From: Pseudomonadota bacterium
GTDB lineage: Bacteria > Pseudomonadota > Gammaproteobacteria > Burkholderiales > Rhodocyclaceae
Direction of reading: 5' to 3'
Assembly: GCA_023459095.1 (NCBI GenBank)
Contig: JAEWVQ010000374.1
Location: 1 to 9,121 of the forward strand
DNA length: 9,121 bases
Below the pieces are notes generated by a model. The model was given only the letters and a program-made list of their open reading frames with translations, was not told where the DNA came from and did not search any database. Positions 1 to 6,144 of this stretch are shown in pieces (the stretch's first letter is position 1; every line of letters starts with the position of its first letter). A program made the position numbers and the translations under genes.

Positions 1-456
1 CAGCTGCGCCACACCCTCGACAGCTTTCCGCTCGCGGTGCTGCGCACCGAGCGCTCGCCGGTGTCGGCGATGGCCGACTGGCTGGCCGGCAACGAGGCGC
101 CGGCCGGCTTCACGATCGACCAGGACAGCGAACTGCGCTCGGTGACCGAGGACAAGGCCGCGGTGCGCTACGTGCGCCATCCGCTCGACGGCGACGAGGT
201 CAAGGGGCACCTGGAGTCCGGCAAGCTGCCGACGAGGCTGGCACTGACCTTCGATGACCGGGTGAGCCTGGTGCTGACCGAGAAGCTCGAACTCAAGCGC
301 ATCGACTTCCTCGACGTCGTCCGCGACCAGATCGAGGGCTCTGCGGAAGACGCCGAGGCGCTGTTCAACGCCGAGTTCGCGCTGATGACCGCCGAGCTCG
401 GCCGCCTGCTGCCGGCGGTGGTCGCGGCCCTGGGCGGCGAGCAAAAGGGGGTTTGA
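1..456 (+). CDS. rdgC: RdgC-type recombination-associated protein, C-terminal part (5' end outside window)
   Basis: The reading frame is open from base 1 to the TGA at 454-456, giving 151 residues with the N-terminus missing. The visible part matches what I remember of the C-terminal half of E. coli RdgC: a segment about APAGFTIDQDSELRS, then GHLESGKLPTRLALTFDDR, then LKRIDFLDVVRDQ, and an acidic stretch ending FALMTAELGRLLPAVVAALGGE. RdgC is a DNA-binding protein that forms rings around duplex DNA and restrains RecA-mediated recombination in the cytoplasm. Full-length homologues are around 300 residues, so about half is visible. It lies 2 bp upstream of the gemA-type gene and is probably co-transcribed with it in the phage middle operon. 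A role in protecting or steering transposition intermediates is my inference. A valine start at 37 is only an internal GTG. Family assignment is firm; its role in the phage is uncertain. Confidence 0.88.
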   Translation, partial: QLRHTLDSFPLAVLRTERSPVSAMADWLAGNEAPAGFTIDQDSELRSVTEDKAAVRYVRHPLDGDEVKGHLESGKLPTRLALTFDDRVSLVLTEKLELKRIDFLDVVRDQIEGSAEDAEALFNAEFALMTAELGRLLPAVVAALGGEQKGV

Positions 457-458
457 CA

Positions 459-902
459 ATGCGCCCATCCCTGATTGCCGCCCGCGCCGCACAGCACGCA
501 CAGCTCGTGCGCCGGGTCCATGCCGCCAAGACGTGGCTGCGGCTCGACGATGACACCTATCGCGCCGCGCTCGCTGCGCGTGCCAATGGCAAGCGCTCAA
601 GCAAGGAATGCAGCGTCGCCGAGCTGGATGCAGTGCTCGATCACTTCCACGCCTGCGGCTACCCGCGGCCCGGCGGCAAGGCCGCCGGTCGGCGTACTGC
701 GCTGACGCCGCGGCAGAAGAAGATGTGGGCGCTGTGGCAGACGCTGCACACGGCCGGCAAGGTGCGCGACCGCACCATGCGCGGCCTGCTGGCGTGGATC
801 GCCGGGCAGACGGAAAACCAGGTGCAACGCCTGGAGTTTCTGACCCCGGCCCAGGAGCACACGCTGATCGAGTCGCTCAAGGCGTGGAGCGAGCGGGCAT
901 GA
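459..902 (+). CDS. gemA: GemA / Mu gp16-like regulatory protein (DUF1018)
   Basis: This encodes 147 residues. The ATG at 459 is chosen because AAGGGGG lies 7 nt before it; a TTG at 453 is in frame but would overlap the rdgC stop. The N-terminal half (about residues 10-65) has the RRVHAAKTWLRLDDDTYRAAL and CSVAELDAVLDHFHACGYP pattern typical of the Mu gp16/GemA family. The C-terminal half (about 80-147) has TPRQKKMWALWQTLHTAGK and an ending rich in helices. In Mu, GemA is encoded just upstream of mor and has been linked to changes in host gene expression and DNA supercoiling; the biochemical activity is poorly known. Length is usual for the family. It overlaps the next gene by ATGA, which suggests translational coupling. 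The family call is strong, and the function in this phage is inferred from Mu only. Confidence 0.88.
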   Translation: MRPSLIAARAAQHAQLVRRVHAAKTWLRLDDDTYRAALAARANGKRSSKECSVAELDAVLDHFHACGYPRPGGKAAGRRTALTPRQKKMWALWQTLHTAGKVRDRTMRGLLAWIAGQTENQVQRLEFLTPAQEHTLIESLKAWSERA

Positions 903-1315
903 GCAGCCGGCTGATGCACACCCAGGCCGCGAGTCTGGCACCGCTTGAAGCGGTGCTGGACCCTGCGTACCCGGAGGCCTGGTGCGAGATCGCAACCTGC
1001 CTCTATGTTCAGGTGCGCACGCTGCCCGAACTCTCCGGCTTGTCCGATAGCGAACGCGCCGCGCTGGCGTTGCGCCTCACGGAGGGCCTGCGTGCAGAGA
1101 TCGGTGGCAGCCAGCCTTACCTGTCCAAGGGTGTGCAGTACAACCTCTCAGAGCGCGACCGGCGGATTCTTGCGAAATTCAACGGGCACAACCACGATGC
1201 GTTGGCGCGCGAGTTCAATCTGACGCCTCGCCAGATTTACACCATCGTCGAGCGACGTGCTCGCGAGGAGTTTGAGCGGCGGCAGGGGCGGCTGGTGTTC
1301 GACCGGGTGGGTTAA
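899..1315 (+). CDS. mor: Mor-family transcription activator of phage middle/late genes
   Basis: This encodes 138 residues and starts at the ATG overlapping the gemA-type stop (ATGA, 899-902), with GGAG about 10 nt upstream. The frame stays open further upstream (to 608), but that part is antisense to nothing recognisable and overlaps gemA, so it is not used. The C-terminal third reads as a helix-turn-helix: about HNHDALAREFNLTPRQIYTIVERR, the hallmark of Mor/C activators. The N-terminal half is the presumed dimerisation region. In Mu, Mor activates the middle promoter Pm and its paralogue C activates the late promoters; both bind dyad-symmetric DNA as dimers. No second C-like gene is visible here, so this protein may directly drive the late units. 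The paired palindromes at 2221 and 7001 are candidate targets. It is the last rightward gene before the leftward gene ending at 1453. Confidence 0.88.
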   Translation: MSSRLMHTQAASLAPLEAVLDPAYPEAWCEIATCLYVQVRTLPELSGLSDSERAALALRLTEGLRAEIGGSQPYLSKGVQYNLSERDRRILAKFNGHNHDALAREFNLTPRQIYTIVERRAREEFERRQGRLVFDRVG

Positions 1316-1452
1316 ATCCCCAACGCAAGAAAACGGGCCGCAGCGCCGTCGAAGTGGGTTGCCCTGCTCCTGGGTTGGGCAGACTGTGTTTGGCCGCCCC
1401 ATGGCCTTTTATAAAACCGAATGGCGCCACTTCCGACAGCGCCGTCATAGGG
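1316..1452. other. Convergent intergenic region between mor and the leftward gene
   Basis: These 137 bases separate two convergent genes and hold no convincing ORF. A perfect palindrome TTTTATAAAA lies at 1407-1416, and GGCGC/GCGCC arms (about 1423-1443) could form a small stem. Read leftward, that stem is followed by ATTCGGTTTT, so it is a weak candidate terminator for the leftward gene. I see no strong rho-independent terminator for mor and no good sigma-70 promoter. Confidence 0.35.
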
Positions 1453-2142
1453 TCAAGCGGACTCGGCCTCCAATTGCATGTTCAGCGCGGCGCCGGTCGT
1501 AATAACCGCAGTCACTACGGCTTTGATTGATGCGAGGACTTCGTCATCCCATCGCACCGGAAAACTGTCCCCGTTGTAATCAAAGGCGCTGACCTGAACT
1601 CCGGCCTTTTGCTCTTCGGTACTGATCGAGAACCGAGGTTTGATCAGCGCTCGATGCTTGATCGTGTTGATGAACGCGTTGATGTATCGAAAGGCGTCCG
1701 AGGTCTGCAGGTTTGCAAAGTGCTCCTTCACCGGGGAATCTGGCAGCTGATTCTTGACCCTGCTCACGGTCACGTCGTGAACAGCCAAGGGGGCCTGTAG
1801 CAGCAGCCCATTGAGTACCTGGGCCAGCATGTCGACCATGCCGCGCGCCGAATGAATCGCGGCGACCAGGTGGGCCTGATGGATCAGAAACGCCTCGTTG
1901 TATTTTTGATCCTCAGCCTTCGCAGATCCGATTCCAAATAAGAATTTGAAGGCAGAAATCGGGTCTGGATCATCCTGAAGTAGGTCGCCGACTGAGCTTC
2001 GGACCTTTACAGTGTGATAAGCAAGGATGTTGAGAGATTGCCCGATCGACTCCAGGGCATCCAATAGCGATTGGCGCCGTTCGCCACCTCGCTGTTCGAT
2101 CACTTGCCTCAAGTCTTTCAGCTTCCATACAACGCTCTCCAT
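1453..2142 (-). CDS. Unrecognised leftward protein, probable cargo (moron) gene
   Basis: This encodes 229 residues from the ATG complementary to 2140-2142. GAGGTGAGG just upstream on the minus strand is a good ribosome binding site and decides this start. The frame continues upstream: an ATG at 2256 would give 267 residues, and the extra 38 codons read plausibly as protein, but that start has no clear binding site and would run through the 2221-2240 palindrome. The protein is mostly helical, without signal peptide or clear membrane segment. It is rich in charged residues near the N-terminus, with FRYINAFINTIKHRALI at about 151-167. The NTIKHR pattern reminds me of HEPN-like proteins (Cthe_2314-type), but I cannot confirm this. 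G+C is much lower than its neighbours (27-32 G+C per 60 bases in sampled lines against about 41 in the capsid gene). Opposite orientation plus low G+C suggest acquired cargo, perhaps expressed in the lysogen. Function unknown. Confidence 0.72.
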   Translation of the reverse strand: MESVVWKLKDLRQVIEQRGGERRQSLLDALESIGQSLNILAYHTVKVRSSVGDLLQDDPDPISAFKFLFGIGSAKAEDQKYNEAFLIHQAHLVAAIHSARGMVDMLAQVLNGLLLQAPLAVHDVTVSRVKNQLPDSPVKEHFANLQTSDAFRYINAFINTIKHRALIKPRFSISTEEQKAGVQVSAFDYNGDSFPVRWDDEVLASIKAVVTAVITTGAALNMQLEAESA

Positions 2143-2220
2143 CAGCCTCACCTCGATGATGTTCGGGAGTAGGAATCGTAGCAGCACGTGATGCTTGGCG
2201 AGTTTTGACCACCTCTCCAA

Positions 2221-2240
2221 TAAATGAACTGCTTCATTTA
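2221..2240. promoter_or_regulatory. Perfect dyad upstream of the head operon (candidate late activator site, copy 1)
   Basis: TAAATGAACTGCTTCATTTA has two perfect 8-bp inverted arms around a CTGC centre. It ends 34 bases before the protease ATG at 2275 and lies about 79-98 bases upstream of the leftward gene's ATG. A near copy (18 of 20 identical) lies at 7001-7020, ahead of the second late unit. The position equals that of the Mu late promoter PI, upstream of gene I. No clear -35/-10 pair is visible, as would be expected of an activator-dependent promoter. Binding by the Mor-type protein is inferred. Confidence 0.6.
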
Positions 2241-2274
2241 GTCCGCACCGCGCCATGCATCCACAGTGCGGGCT

Positions 2275-3261
2275 ATGGACACCCCGCGCTCCCTCCCTGA
2301 CCAGATCGAAATCTTCCGCCCCGGCCGTCACATCGACGATGCGGGGGGCGTGCATGAATTCACCGAGGCCGACCTCGCCGCGATGGTTGCGGCCTACGAC
2401 CCAGCAGTGCGCGAGGCGCCGCTCACTGTCGGCCACCCCAAGCACAACCGTCCTGCCTACGGCTGGGTAAAGCGCTTGGCACGCAACGATGCGGGCCGCC
2501 TCGTGATCGATCCACACCAGGTCGAGCCGCAATTCGCCGAGATGGTGACCGCTGGCCGCTTCAAGAAGCGCAGCGCCTCGTTTTACCCCCCGACTCATCC
2601 GAACAATCCGAAGCCAGGTAGCTGGTACTTGCGGCACGTCGCCTTTCTCGGCGCGCAGCCGCCGGCCATTGCCGGGCTCAAGGACTTCGCCGACGACGAC
2701 GCCGGCGCAATCTGTTTTTCCGAGGGCACCCCCGCCCAATCCAGCCAGGAGCACTCCATGACCGATGAAGAAAAGGCGGCGCTCGCCCGCGCCGAAAAGG
2801 CCGAGGCCGACGCCAAGGCCGCAGAGCAGGCCAGGATCGCAGCGCAGGCCGAGGCGGATGAAGCCAAGCAGCGGCTCGCTCAGTTCGCCGAGCAGCAGCG
2901 CGCCGAACGTCACGCCGGCTTTGTCTCGTTCGCCGAAGGCGAAGTGAAGGCGGGCCGCCTGTTGCCGAAGGACAAGGATGCCGCTGTCGCGGTGCTCGAC
3001 CTGCTTGCCGATGCGCAACCTGTCGAGTTCGCCGAAGGCGGCGCAACGAAGAAGCTCGCCCCGGCCGAGTGGCTCAAGGGCTTGATTGCCGCAGCCAAGC
3101 CGGTGGTGAGCTTCGGCGAGTTCGCCCTCGGGGCAGATGCCCAGTGTGGAGCCCAGGGGCTGTCCGACGCCGAAATCGACGATCGCGCCAAGGCTTACGC
3201 GCGCCAGCACAAGGTGAGCTACGCCGAGGCGCTTGGCGCCGTGGCCAGCTTCGCCGCCTGA
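2275..3261 (+). CDS. Mu I-like prohead protease with C-terminal scaffold region
   Basis: This encodes 328 residues from the ATG at 2275; a GTG at 2266 in frame is a possible but less likely start, and neither has a strong ribosome binding site. Residues 1-155 resemble the Mu-like prophage I protease family: LTVGHPKHNRPAYGWVKRL (about 50-68) and FKKRSASFYPP (about 96-106). I infer His54 and a serine of the SAS at 100-102 as catalytic candidates, by analogy with caudoviral prohead proteases. Residues 162 onward are an Ala/Glu/Lys-rich coiled coil (about 165-220), then a C-terminal domain, typical of an assembly scaffold. The protease would process the scaffold inside the prohead during head maturation. 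It is the first gene of the head unit, 15 bp ahead of the major capsid gene. An internal start at 2758 probably gives the scaffold alone. Confidence 0.85.
   Translation: MDTPRSLPDQIEIFRPGRHIDDAGGVHEFTEADLAAMVAAYDPAVREAPLTVGHPKHNRPAYGWVKRLARNDAGRLVIDPHQVEPQFAEMVTAGRFKKRSASFYPPTHPNNPKPGSWYLRHVAFLGAQPPAIAGLKDFADDDAGAICFSEGTPAQSSQEHSMTDEEKAALARAEKAEADAKAAEQARIAAQAEADEAKQRLAQFAEQQRAERHAGFVSFAEGEVKAGRLLPKDKDAAVAVLDLLADAQPVEFAEGGATKKLAPAEWLKGLIAAAKPVVSFGEFALGADAQCGAQGLSDAEIDDRAKAYARQHKVSYAEALGAVASFAA
2758..3261 (+). CDS. Nested in-frame scaffold protein (Mu Z-like) from an internal start
   Basis: This is the same frame as the protease gene, beginning at an internal ATG preceded by AGGAG with 6-nt spacing, a much better ribosome binding site than that of the full-length gene. 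The product would be 167 residues: an Ala/Glu-rich coiled coil (about residues 4-58), then a compact region ending DRAKAYARQHKVSYAEALGAVA. Mu genes I and Z are thought to be arranged this way, as are lambda C and Nu3: a short scaffold made in excess and a longer protease-scaffold fusion. The scaffold would shape the prohead and then be cleaved. That the start is used is inferred from the binding site and precedent. Confidence 0.66.
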   Translation: MTDEEKAALARAEKAEADAKAAEQARIAAQAEADEAKQRLAQFAEQQRAERHAGFVSFAEGEVKAGRLLPKDKDAAVAVLDLLADAQPVEFAEGGATKKLAPAEWLKGLIAAAKPVVSFGEFALGADAQCGAQGLSDAEIDDRAKAYARQHKVSYAEALGAVASFAA

Positions 3262-3276
3262 CCAGGAGAACCAACA

Positions 3277-4236
3277 ATGATGACCGCCGCCGAGATCCGG
3301 CTGAAGCAGAACCCCATTCTCACCAGCTTGCTGCTCGGGATGGGCCAAGGCACGTATATCGCCGAACGCCTGATGCCGCGTTTGCCGCAGTCGCTGTCGT
3401 CGGTGACGCTGGCGAAGATGGGTGACGAACGCTTCCGTCGCTACAGCCTGCGCCGTGCCCCCGGGGCGGCGACCAAGCGTGTGAATATCCGCTTCGAGGG
3501 CAAGACCTACACCGTCGATCAATACTCGGTCGAAGTGCCCATGCCCCGCGAGTTGCTGCGCGAAGCCGACGAGAGTCGCCGCCTCAACGTGGGCAACTAC
3601 CTCGACGTGTCGCGCATTGCGATGACCACGGCGAACGACATCCTCGCCCTCGATTACGAGCTCGAGGTGGCCTCCCTGGCCACAAGTAGCGGCAGCTACG
3701 CAGTCGGTCATGCGACCGCACTGGCCGGCGGTACCAAGTGGAGCGCGACCACCGGCACCCCGGTGACCGATATTCGCGCCGCGGCCGATGTGATCCGCAA
3801 GAAGGTCGGCAAGCGGCCGAACACGCTGACGCTCTCGGCCGACGCCAAGACCGCAATTACCACCAATCCCGAGGTGAAGGGCTATCTGCCGAGCAGCAAC
3901 CTCGGGCCGGCCTCGATCGAGCAGCTCAAGACCATCCTGGAAGTCGAGGAGATCATCGTCGGCGACGCGGTGTGGGTCGATGACAGCGGTACCGGGCAAG
4001 ACGTGTGGGGCAACAACGCGATTCTTGCCTACGTGCCGAAGATCGGCGGGGCGACGACCGACATCAGTCTGGCGGAGCCCGGTTTCGGCTTCACCAACGT
4101 CATCGAGGGGCATCCCTTTGCCGAGACGCCCTATTTCGAGAACGGCCTGAAGAGCTGGATCTACGGCGCGACCTTCGAGCGCCGCCCCAACATCGCCTAC
4201 AACACGGCGGCTTTCCTGTTCCAGAACCCGAAGTAA
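3277..4236 (+). CDS. Major capsid protein (HK97-fold expected)
   Basis: This encodes 319 residues from the first of two adjacent ATGs; AGGAG lies 8 nt upstream of it. It follows the protease/scaffold gene by 15 bp and precedes the decoration protein, the expected slot for the Mu T-like major head protein. Visible traits are an N-terminal arm (about 1-50), a region RVNIRFEGKTYTVDQYSVEVPMPRE with the look of the E-loop and spine helix start, and DIRAAADVIRKKVGKRPNTLTLSADAKTAI followed by NPEVKGYLP. The last pattern is common in phage major capsid proteins. It lacks the long cleavable delta domain seen in HK97 itself, in keeping with a separate scaffold. It should form the icosahedral shell of the head. 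The assignment rests on position plus these patterns; exact Pfam family is not certain (Phage_cap_E-type or the B3-type capsid group). Confidence 0.85.
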   Translation: MMTAAEIRLKQNPILTSLLLGMGQGTYIAERLMPRLPQSLSSVTLAKMGDERFRRYSLRRAPGAATKRVNIRFEGKTYTVDQYSVEVPMPRELLREADESRRLNVGNYLDVSRIAMTTANDILALDYELEVASLATSSGSYAVGHATALAGGTKWSATTGTPVTDIRAAADVIRKKVGKRPNTLTLSADAKTAITTNPEVKGYLPSSNLGPASIEQLKTILEVEEIIVGDAVWVDDSGTGQDVWGNNAILAYVPKIGGATTDISLAEPGFGFTNVIEGHPFAETPYFENGLKSWIYGATFERRPNIAYNTAAFLFQNPK

Positions 4237-4247
4237 GGACTTTCACC

Positions 4248-4733
4248 ATGAGCAAGCTGATTGCAAAGGTGCGCGTCACCGCCTTCGTGGCGGGGGCGCG
4301 CAAGGAATTCAACCCCGGTGAAGTGGTCACCGCCGACCTTGCGCCGCATGACGTGGAGCAACTCAAGCGCATGGACGCGGTGGAGGATGTGAGCGAGGTC
4401 GAAGCCGCCGCGGCGCAGGCCAAGATCGATCTGGGGCGAGCCCAGGCCGAATACGAGGCTGCTCGCAAGCGCGTCCAGGCTGCGCAAGCGTCGGTCGCTC
4501 AGCCCGCTGCCGCGGATGCCGAGGTCGAGCGCCAGCATGCGGAAGCGGCCGGAGTCGCCCCCTTTGTCGAAGCTGTCTCGGCCGCCGAGCCGGAAACCAC
4601 GGCCGAGCCGGAAACGACGGCCGAGCCGGAAACCACGGCCGAGCCGGAAGCCAAGGCCGAGCCGGAAACGACGGCCGAGCCGGAAGCCAAGGCCGCGGCC
4701 AAGCCGCGAGCCAAGGCGAAGACCGGCGAGTAA
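4248..4733 (+). CDS. Small structural-region protein with AEPETT-type repeat tail
   Basis: This encodes 161 residues from the ATG at 4248, with AAGGA 8 nt upstream; the frame opens earlier (4005), but that part overlaps the capsid gene. Residues 1-48 (VRVTAFVAGARKEFNPGEVV, then HDVEQLKRMDAVED) resemble small phage proteins placed after the capsid gene (DUF7210-like, comparable in position to Mu gp35). Residues about 50-88 are an Ala/Glu/Arg-rich helix. Residues 113-148 are six 6-residue repeats (AEPETT or AEPEAK), followed by a basic Ala/Lys/Arg end. The acidic Pro-rich repeats are probably disordered. No enzymatic motif is visible. A role in head assembly or head decoration is suggested only by its neighbours, the capsid protein and the DUF2190-type decoration protein. 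Confidence 0.7.
   Translation: MSKLIAKVRVTAFVAGARKEFNPGEVVTADLAPHDVEQLKRMDAVEDVSEVEAAAAQAKIDLGRAQAEYEAARKRVQAAQASVAQPAAADAEVERQHAEAAGVAPFVEAVSAAEPETTAEPETTAEPETTAEPEAKAEPETTAEPEAKAAAKPRAKAKTGE
4584..4691 (+). repeat. 18-bp direct tandem repeat, six copies, in frame
   Basis: Six consecutive 18-bp units start at 4584, 4602, 4620, 4638, 4656 and 4674. Each begins GCCGAGCCGGAA and ends in ACCACG, ACGACG or GCCAAG. They encode AEPETT four times and AEPEAK twice. Copies alternate in sub-types, which suggests growth by slippage or unequal exchange of more than one unit. Copy number probably varies between relatives. Confidence 0.93.
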
Positions 4734-4763
4734 GCGATCAACGCCCAAGAGGAGTCGAACAAG

Positions 4764-5135
4764 ATGGGACGTCAATACGACAAGCAACACGCCACCACCT
4801 TGGTGGCGACCTCCGCGCTCGCAGCCAATCGGTTTGCCTCGTACGGGGGTGGGTACGCATCCGGTGCCGCCGGTGCTGGGGGCTCCAGTGATGCCTGCGG
4901 GGTGACCGAACACGCGGCCGAGTCTGGCGAGGCGGTGTCGGTGGTGACCGGGTATTCGTACCTGGTGGAAGCCGGGGCCACCTTCAGTGCGGGTGCGTTC
5001 GTGAAGCCCGGGTCCGATGGCAAGGCGGTGGCGGGGACCATCACCGACCACTGCGCCCGGGCGCTGGAGGCGGCGACGGCAGTTGGTCAGCTGGTTGAGG
5101 TCCGCCTGCTGCCGCACGTGCATCCGACCGCCTGA
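4764..5135 (+). CDS. Capsid decoration/cement protein, DUF2190 family
   Basis: This encodes 123 residues from the ATG at 4764, preceded by GAGGAG (about 10 nt upstream). It is a small Gly/Ala/Val-rich beta protein: repeated short strands such as SVVTGYSYLVEAGATFSAGAFVKPGSDGKAVAG and a C-terminal ARALEAATAVGQLVEVRLLPH. The closing pattern, with alanine-rich helix then a strand of the type VEVRL, is typical of DUF2190 proteins found behind phage capsid genes and thought to cement the head surface. A glycine-rich stretch (about 28-43) may be a flexible loop. Its stop lies 2 bp ahead of the gp36-like gene. Family by recognition; a capsid-cement role follows from the family and position. Confidence 0.78.
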   Translation: MGRQYDKQHATTLVATSALAANRFASYGGGYASGAAGAGGSSDACGVTEHAAESGEAVSVVTGYSYLVEAGATFSAGAFVKPGSDGKAVAGTITDHCARALEAATAVGQLVEVRLLPHVHPTA

Positions 5136-5137
5136 TC

Positions 5138-5641
5138 ATGTTGATCTACGCCACCCCGGCCGATCTTGTCGCCCGCTTTGGCGAGCGTGAGCTCGTGCAG
5201 CTCACCGACGCTAGCAACATTCCGCCCAGCGTGATCGACGTGGCCCGCGTCGAGACCAAGCTCGGCGATGCTGCTGCCTTTGTCGACGGCTATGTGGGCC
5301 AGGTGTATCGCCTCCCCCTGTTGGGGTGCGCGAAGCCGCTGACAGCACCGGGGGGCGAGGTGCAATACGCTCCTCCCCCGGTGCTCACTCGGCTCACGTG
5401 CGATCTGGCGCGCTACTACCTGTACGACGACCTGGCGCCCGAGCATGAGGTGTACCGCCGCTACAAGGCCGCGGTGCGCGAGCTCGAGGCGATTGCCGAA
5501 GGGGTAGCGCAGCTTGCTTGCCCGTGGGGCGGCTCGCCGGGCGAACTGATCGGGGCCGACGCTCAGAGCGGTAGCGGCGAGGTGCGCTATCAGTTCAGTC
5601 CGCGCAGCATGACCGACGACAACCTGCGGGGGTTCGCATGA
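5138..5641 (+). CDS. Mu gp36-like head-tail connector protein (DUF1320)
   Basis: This encodes 167 residues. It starts 2 bp after the previous stop without a clear ribosome binding site, so translation is likely coupled. The N-terminus, YATPADLVARFGERELVQLTD, is the hallmark of DUF1320/Mu gp36, followed by VETKLGDAAAFVDGYVGQVYRLPL and a helix VLTRLTCDLARYYLYDDLAPE, then YRRYKAAVRELEAIAEG. Members of this family are thought to form the adaptor ring between portal and tail, as gp6/gp15-type connectors do. The C-terminal tail (about 140-167) is Gly/Ser-rich and ends in NLRGF. It ends in an ATGA overlap with the tail terminator gene. Confidence 0.85.
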   Translation: MLIYATPADLVARFGERELVQLTDASNIPPSVIDVARVETKLGDAAAFVDGYVGQVYRLPLLGCAKPLTAPGGEVQYAPPPVLTRLTCDLARYYLYDDLAPEHEVYRRYKAAVRELEAIAEGVAQLACPWGGSPGELIGADAQSGSGEVRYQFSPRSMTDDNLRGFA

Positions 5642-6129
5642 GCGCCCAGGGTTGGAACTTCCACGCGGCGGAAGCCGCCATCGTCGATCGCATCAAGGCC
5701 GCAGCGCAAAGCGGACCGGGGGCGTGGGCGCGTGCGGTGGAAACCCGCGACAAGCTGGCCACGGTGGCCGAGGAAATGCAGACGGTGCCCGCGGTTTATG
5801 TGGTCTACGACGGCTACACCGTGCTCGACGCTGACGAGCAACGCGCCGTGCTGTCGCACCGCTGGCTGGCGATCGTGGCCGTCGGCAACGCCACCCAGGG
5901 GCGCGAGGCGGCGCCCCGCAACCAGGAAGCCGGCCCATACGTTGCGGCGGTACTGGCTGCACTGCAGGGCTATCGCCCACCCGGCAGTACCACAGCACTG
6001 GTGCCGGCCACGCCCCCGCGGCCGTACTACAGCGAGGCGAAATTCGCCTACTTCCCGGTGGCCTTCACCACCAACGTCATCCACTCCTCGCGCCGGGGGC
6101 CACTGCTGGGCACGCCCGGTCAAACCTGA
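5638..6129 (+). CDS. Mu gp37-like tail terminator protein
   Basis: This encodes 163 residues; the ATG overlaps the preceding stop (ATGA), with a G-rich stretch about 6 nt upstream as a weak binding site. Visible features are an N-terminal helix AAEAAIVDRIKAAA, a strand VPAVYVVYDGYTVLD, then HRWLAIVAVGNA and a helix GPYVAAVLAALQGY, ending with strands around KFAYFPVAFTTNVI. This helix-strand pattern and position match the Gp37/DUF1834-like tail terminator group of Mu-type phages, proteins that cap the tail tube and join it to the head. The next gene is the tail tube protein, 15 bp downstream. I am confident of the position-based role, less so of the exact family name. Confidence 0.74.
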   Translation: MSAQGWNFHAAEAAIVDRIKAAAQSGPGAWARAVETRDKLATVAEEMQTVPAVYVVYDGYTVLDADEQRAVLSHRWLAIVAVGNATQGREAAPRNQEAGPYVAAVLAALQGYRPPGSTTALVPATPPRPYYSEAKFAYFPVAFTTNVIHSSRRGPLLGTPGQT

Positions 6130-6144
6130 TCAAGGGAGCACGCA

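Noticed and set aside
608..898. Upstream extension of the mor frame
   Set aside because: It overlaps gemA in another frame and reads as Arg/Ala-rich nonsense; the ATG at 899 fits family length and overlaps the previous stop.
1407..1416. TTTTATAAAA palindrome as a promoter -10 box
   Set aside because: No -35-like hexamer stands at a suitable distance on either strand, and it lies between convergent genes.
2257..4113. Leftward open frame extending the cargo gene to 886 codons
   Set aside because: The part beyond 2256 is antisense to the protease and capsid genes, rich in Gly/Arg/His/Leu as expected of a shadow frame in GC-rich DNA, and the base composition changes sharply at about 2240.
4197..5123. 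Leftward open frame of 308 codons with repeated LGRGFRLG segments
   Set aside because: It is the antisense reading of the 18-bp repeat and flanking genes; the sense frame has ribosome binding sites and sensible neighbours.
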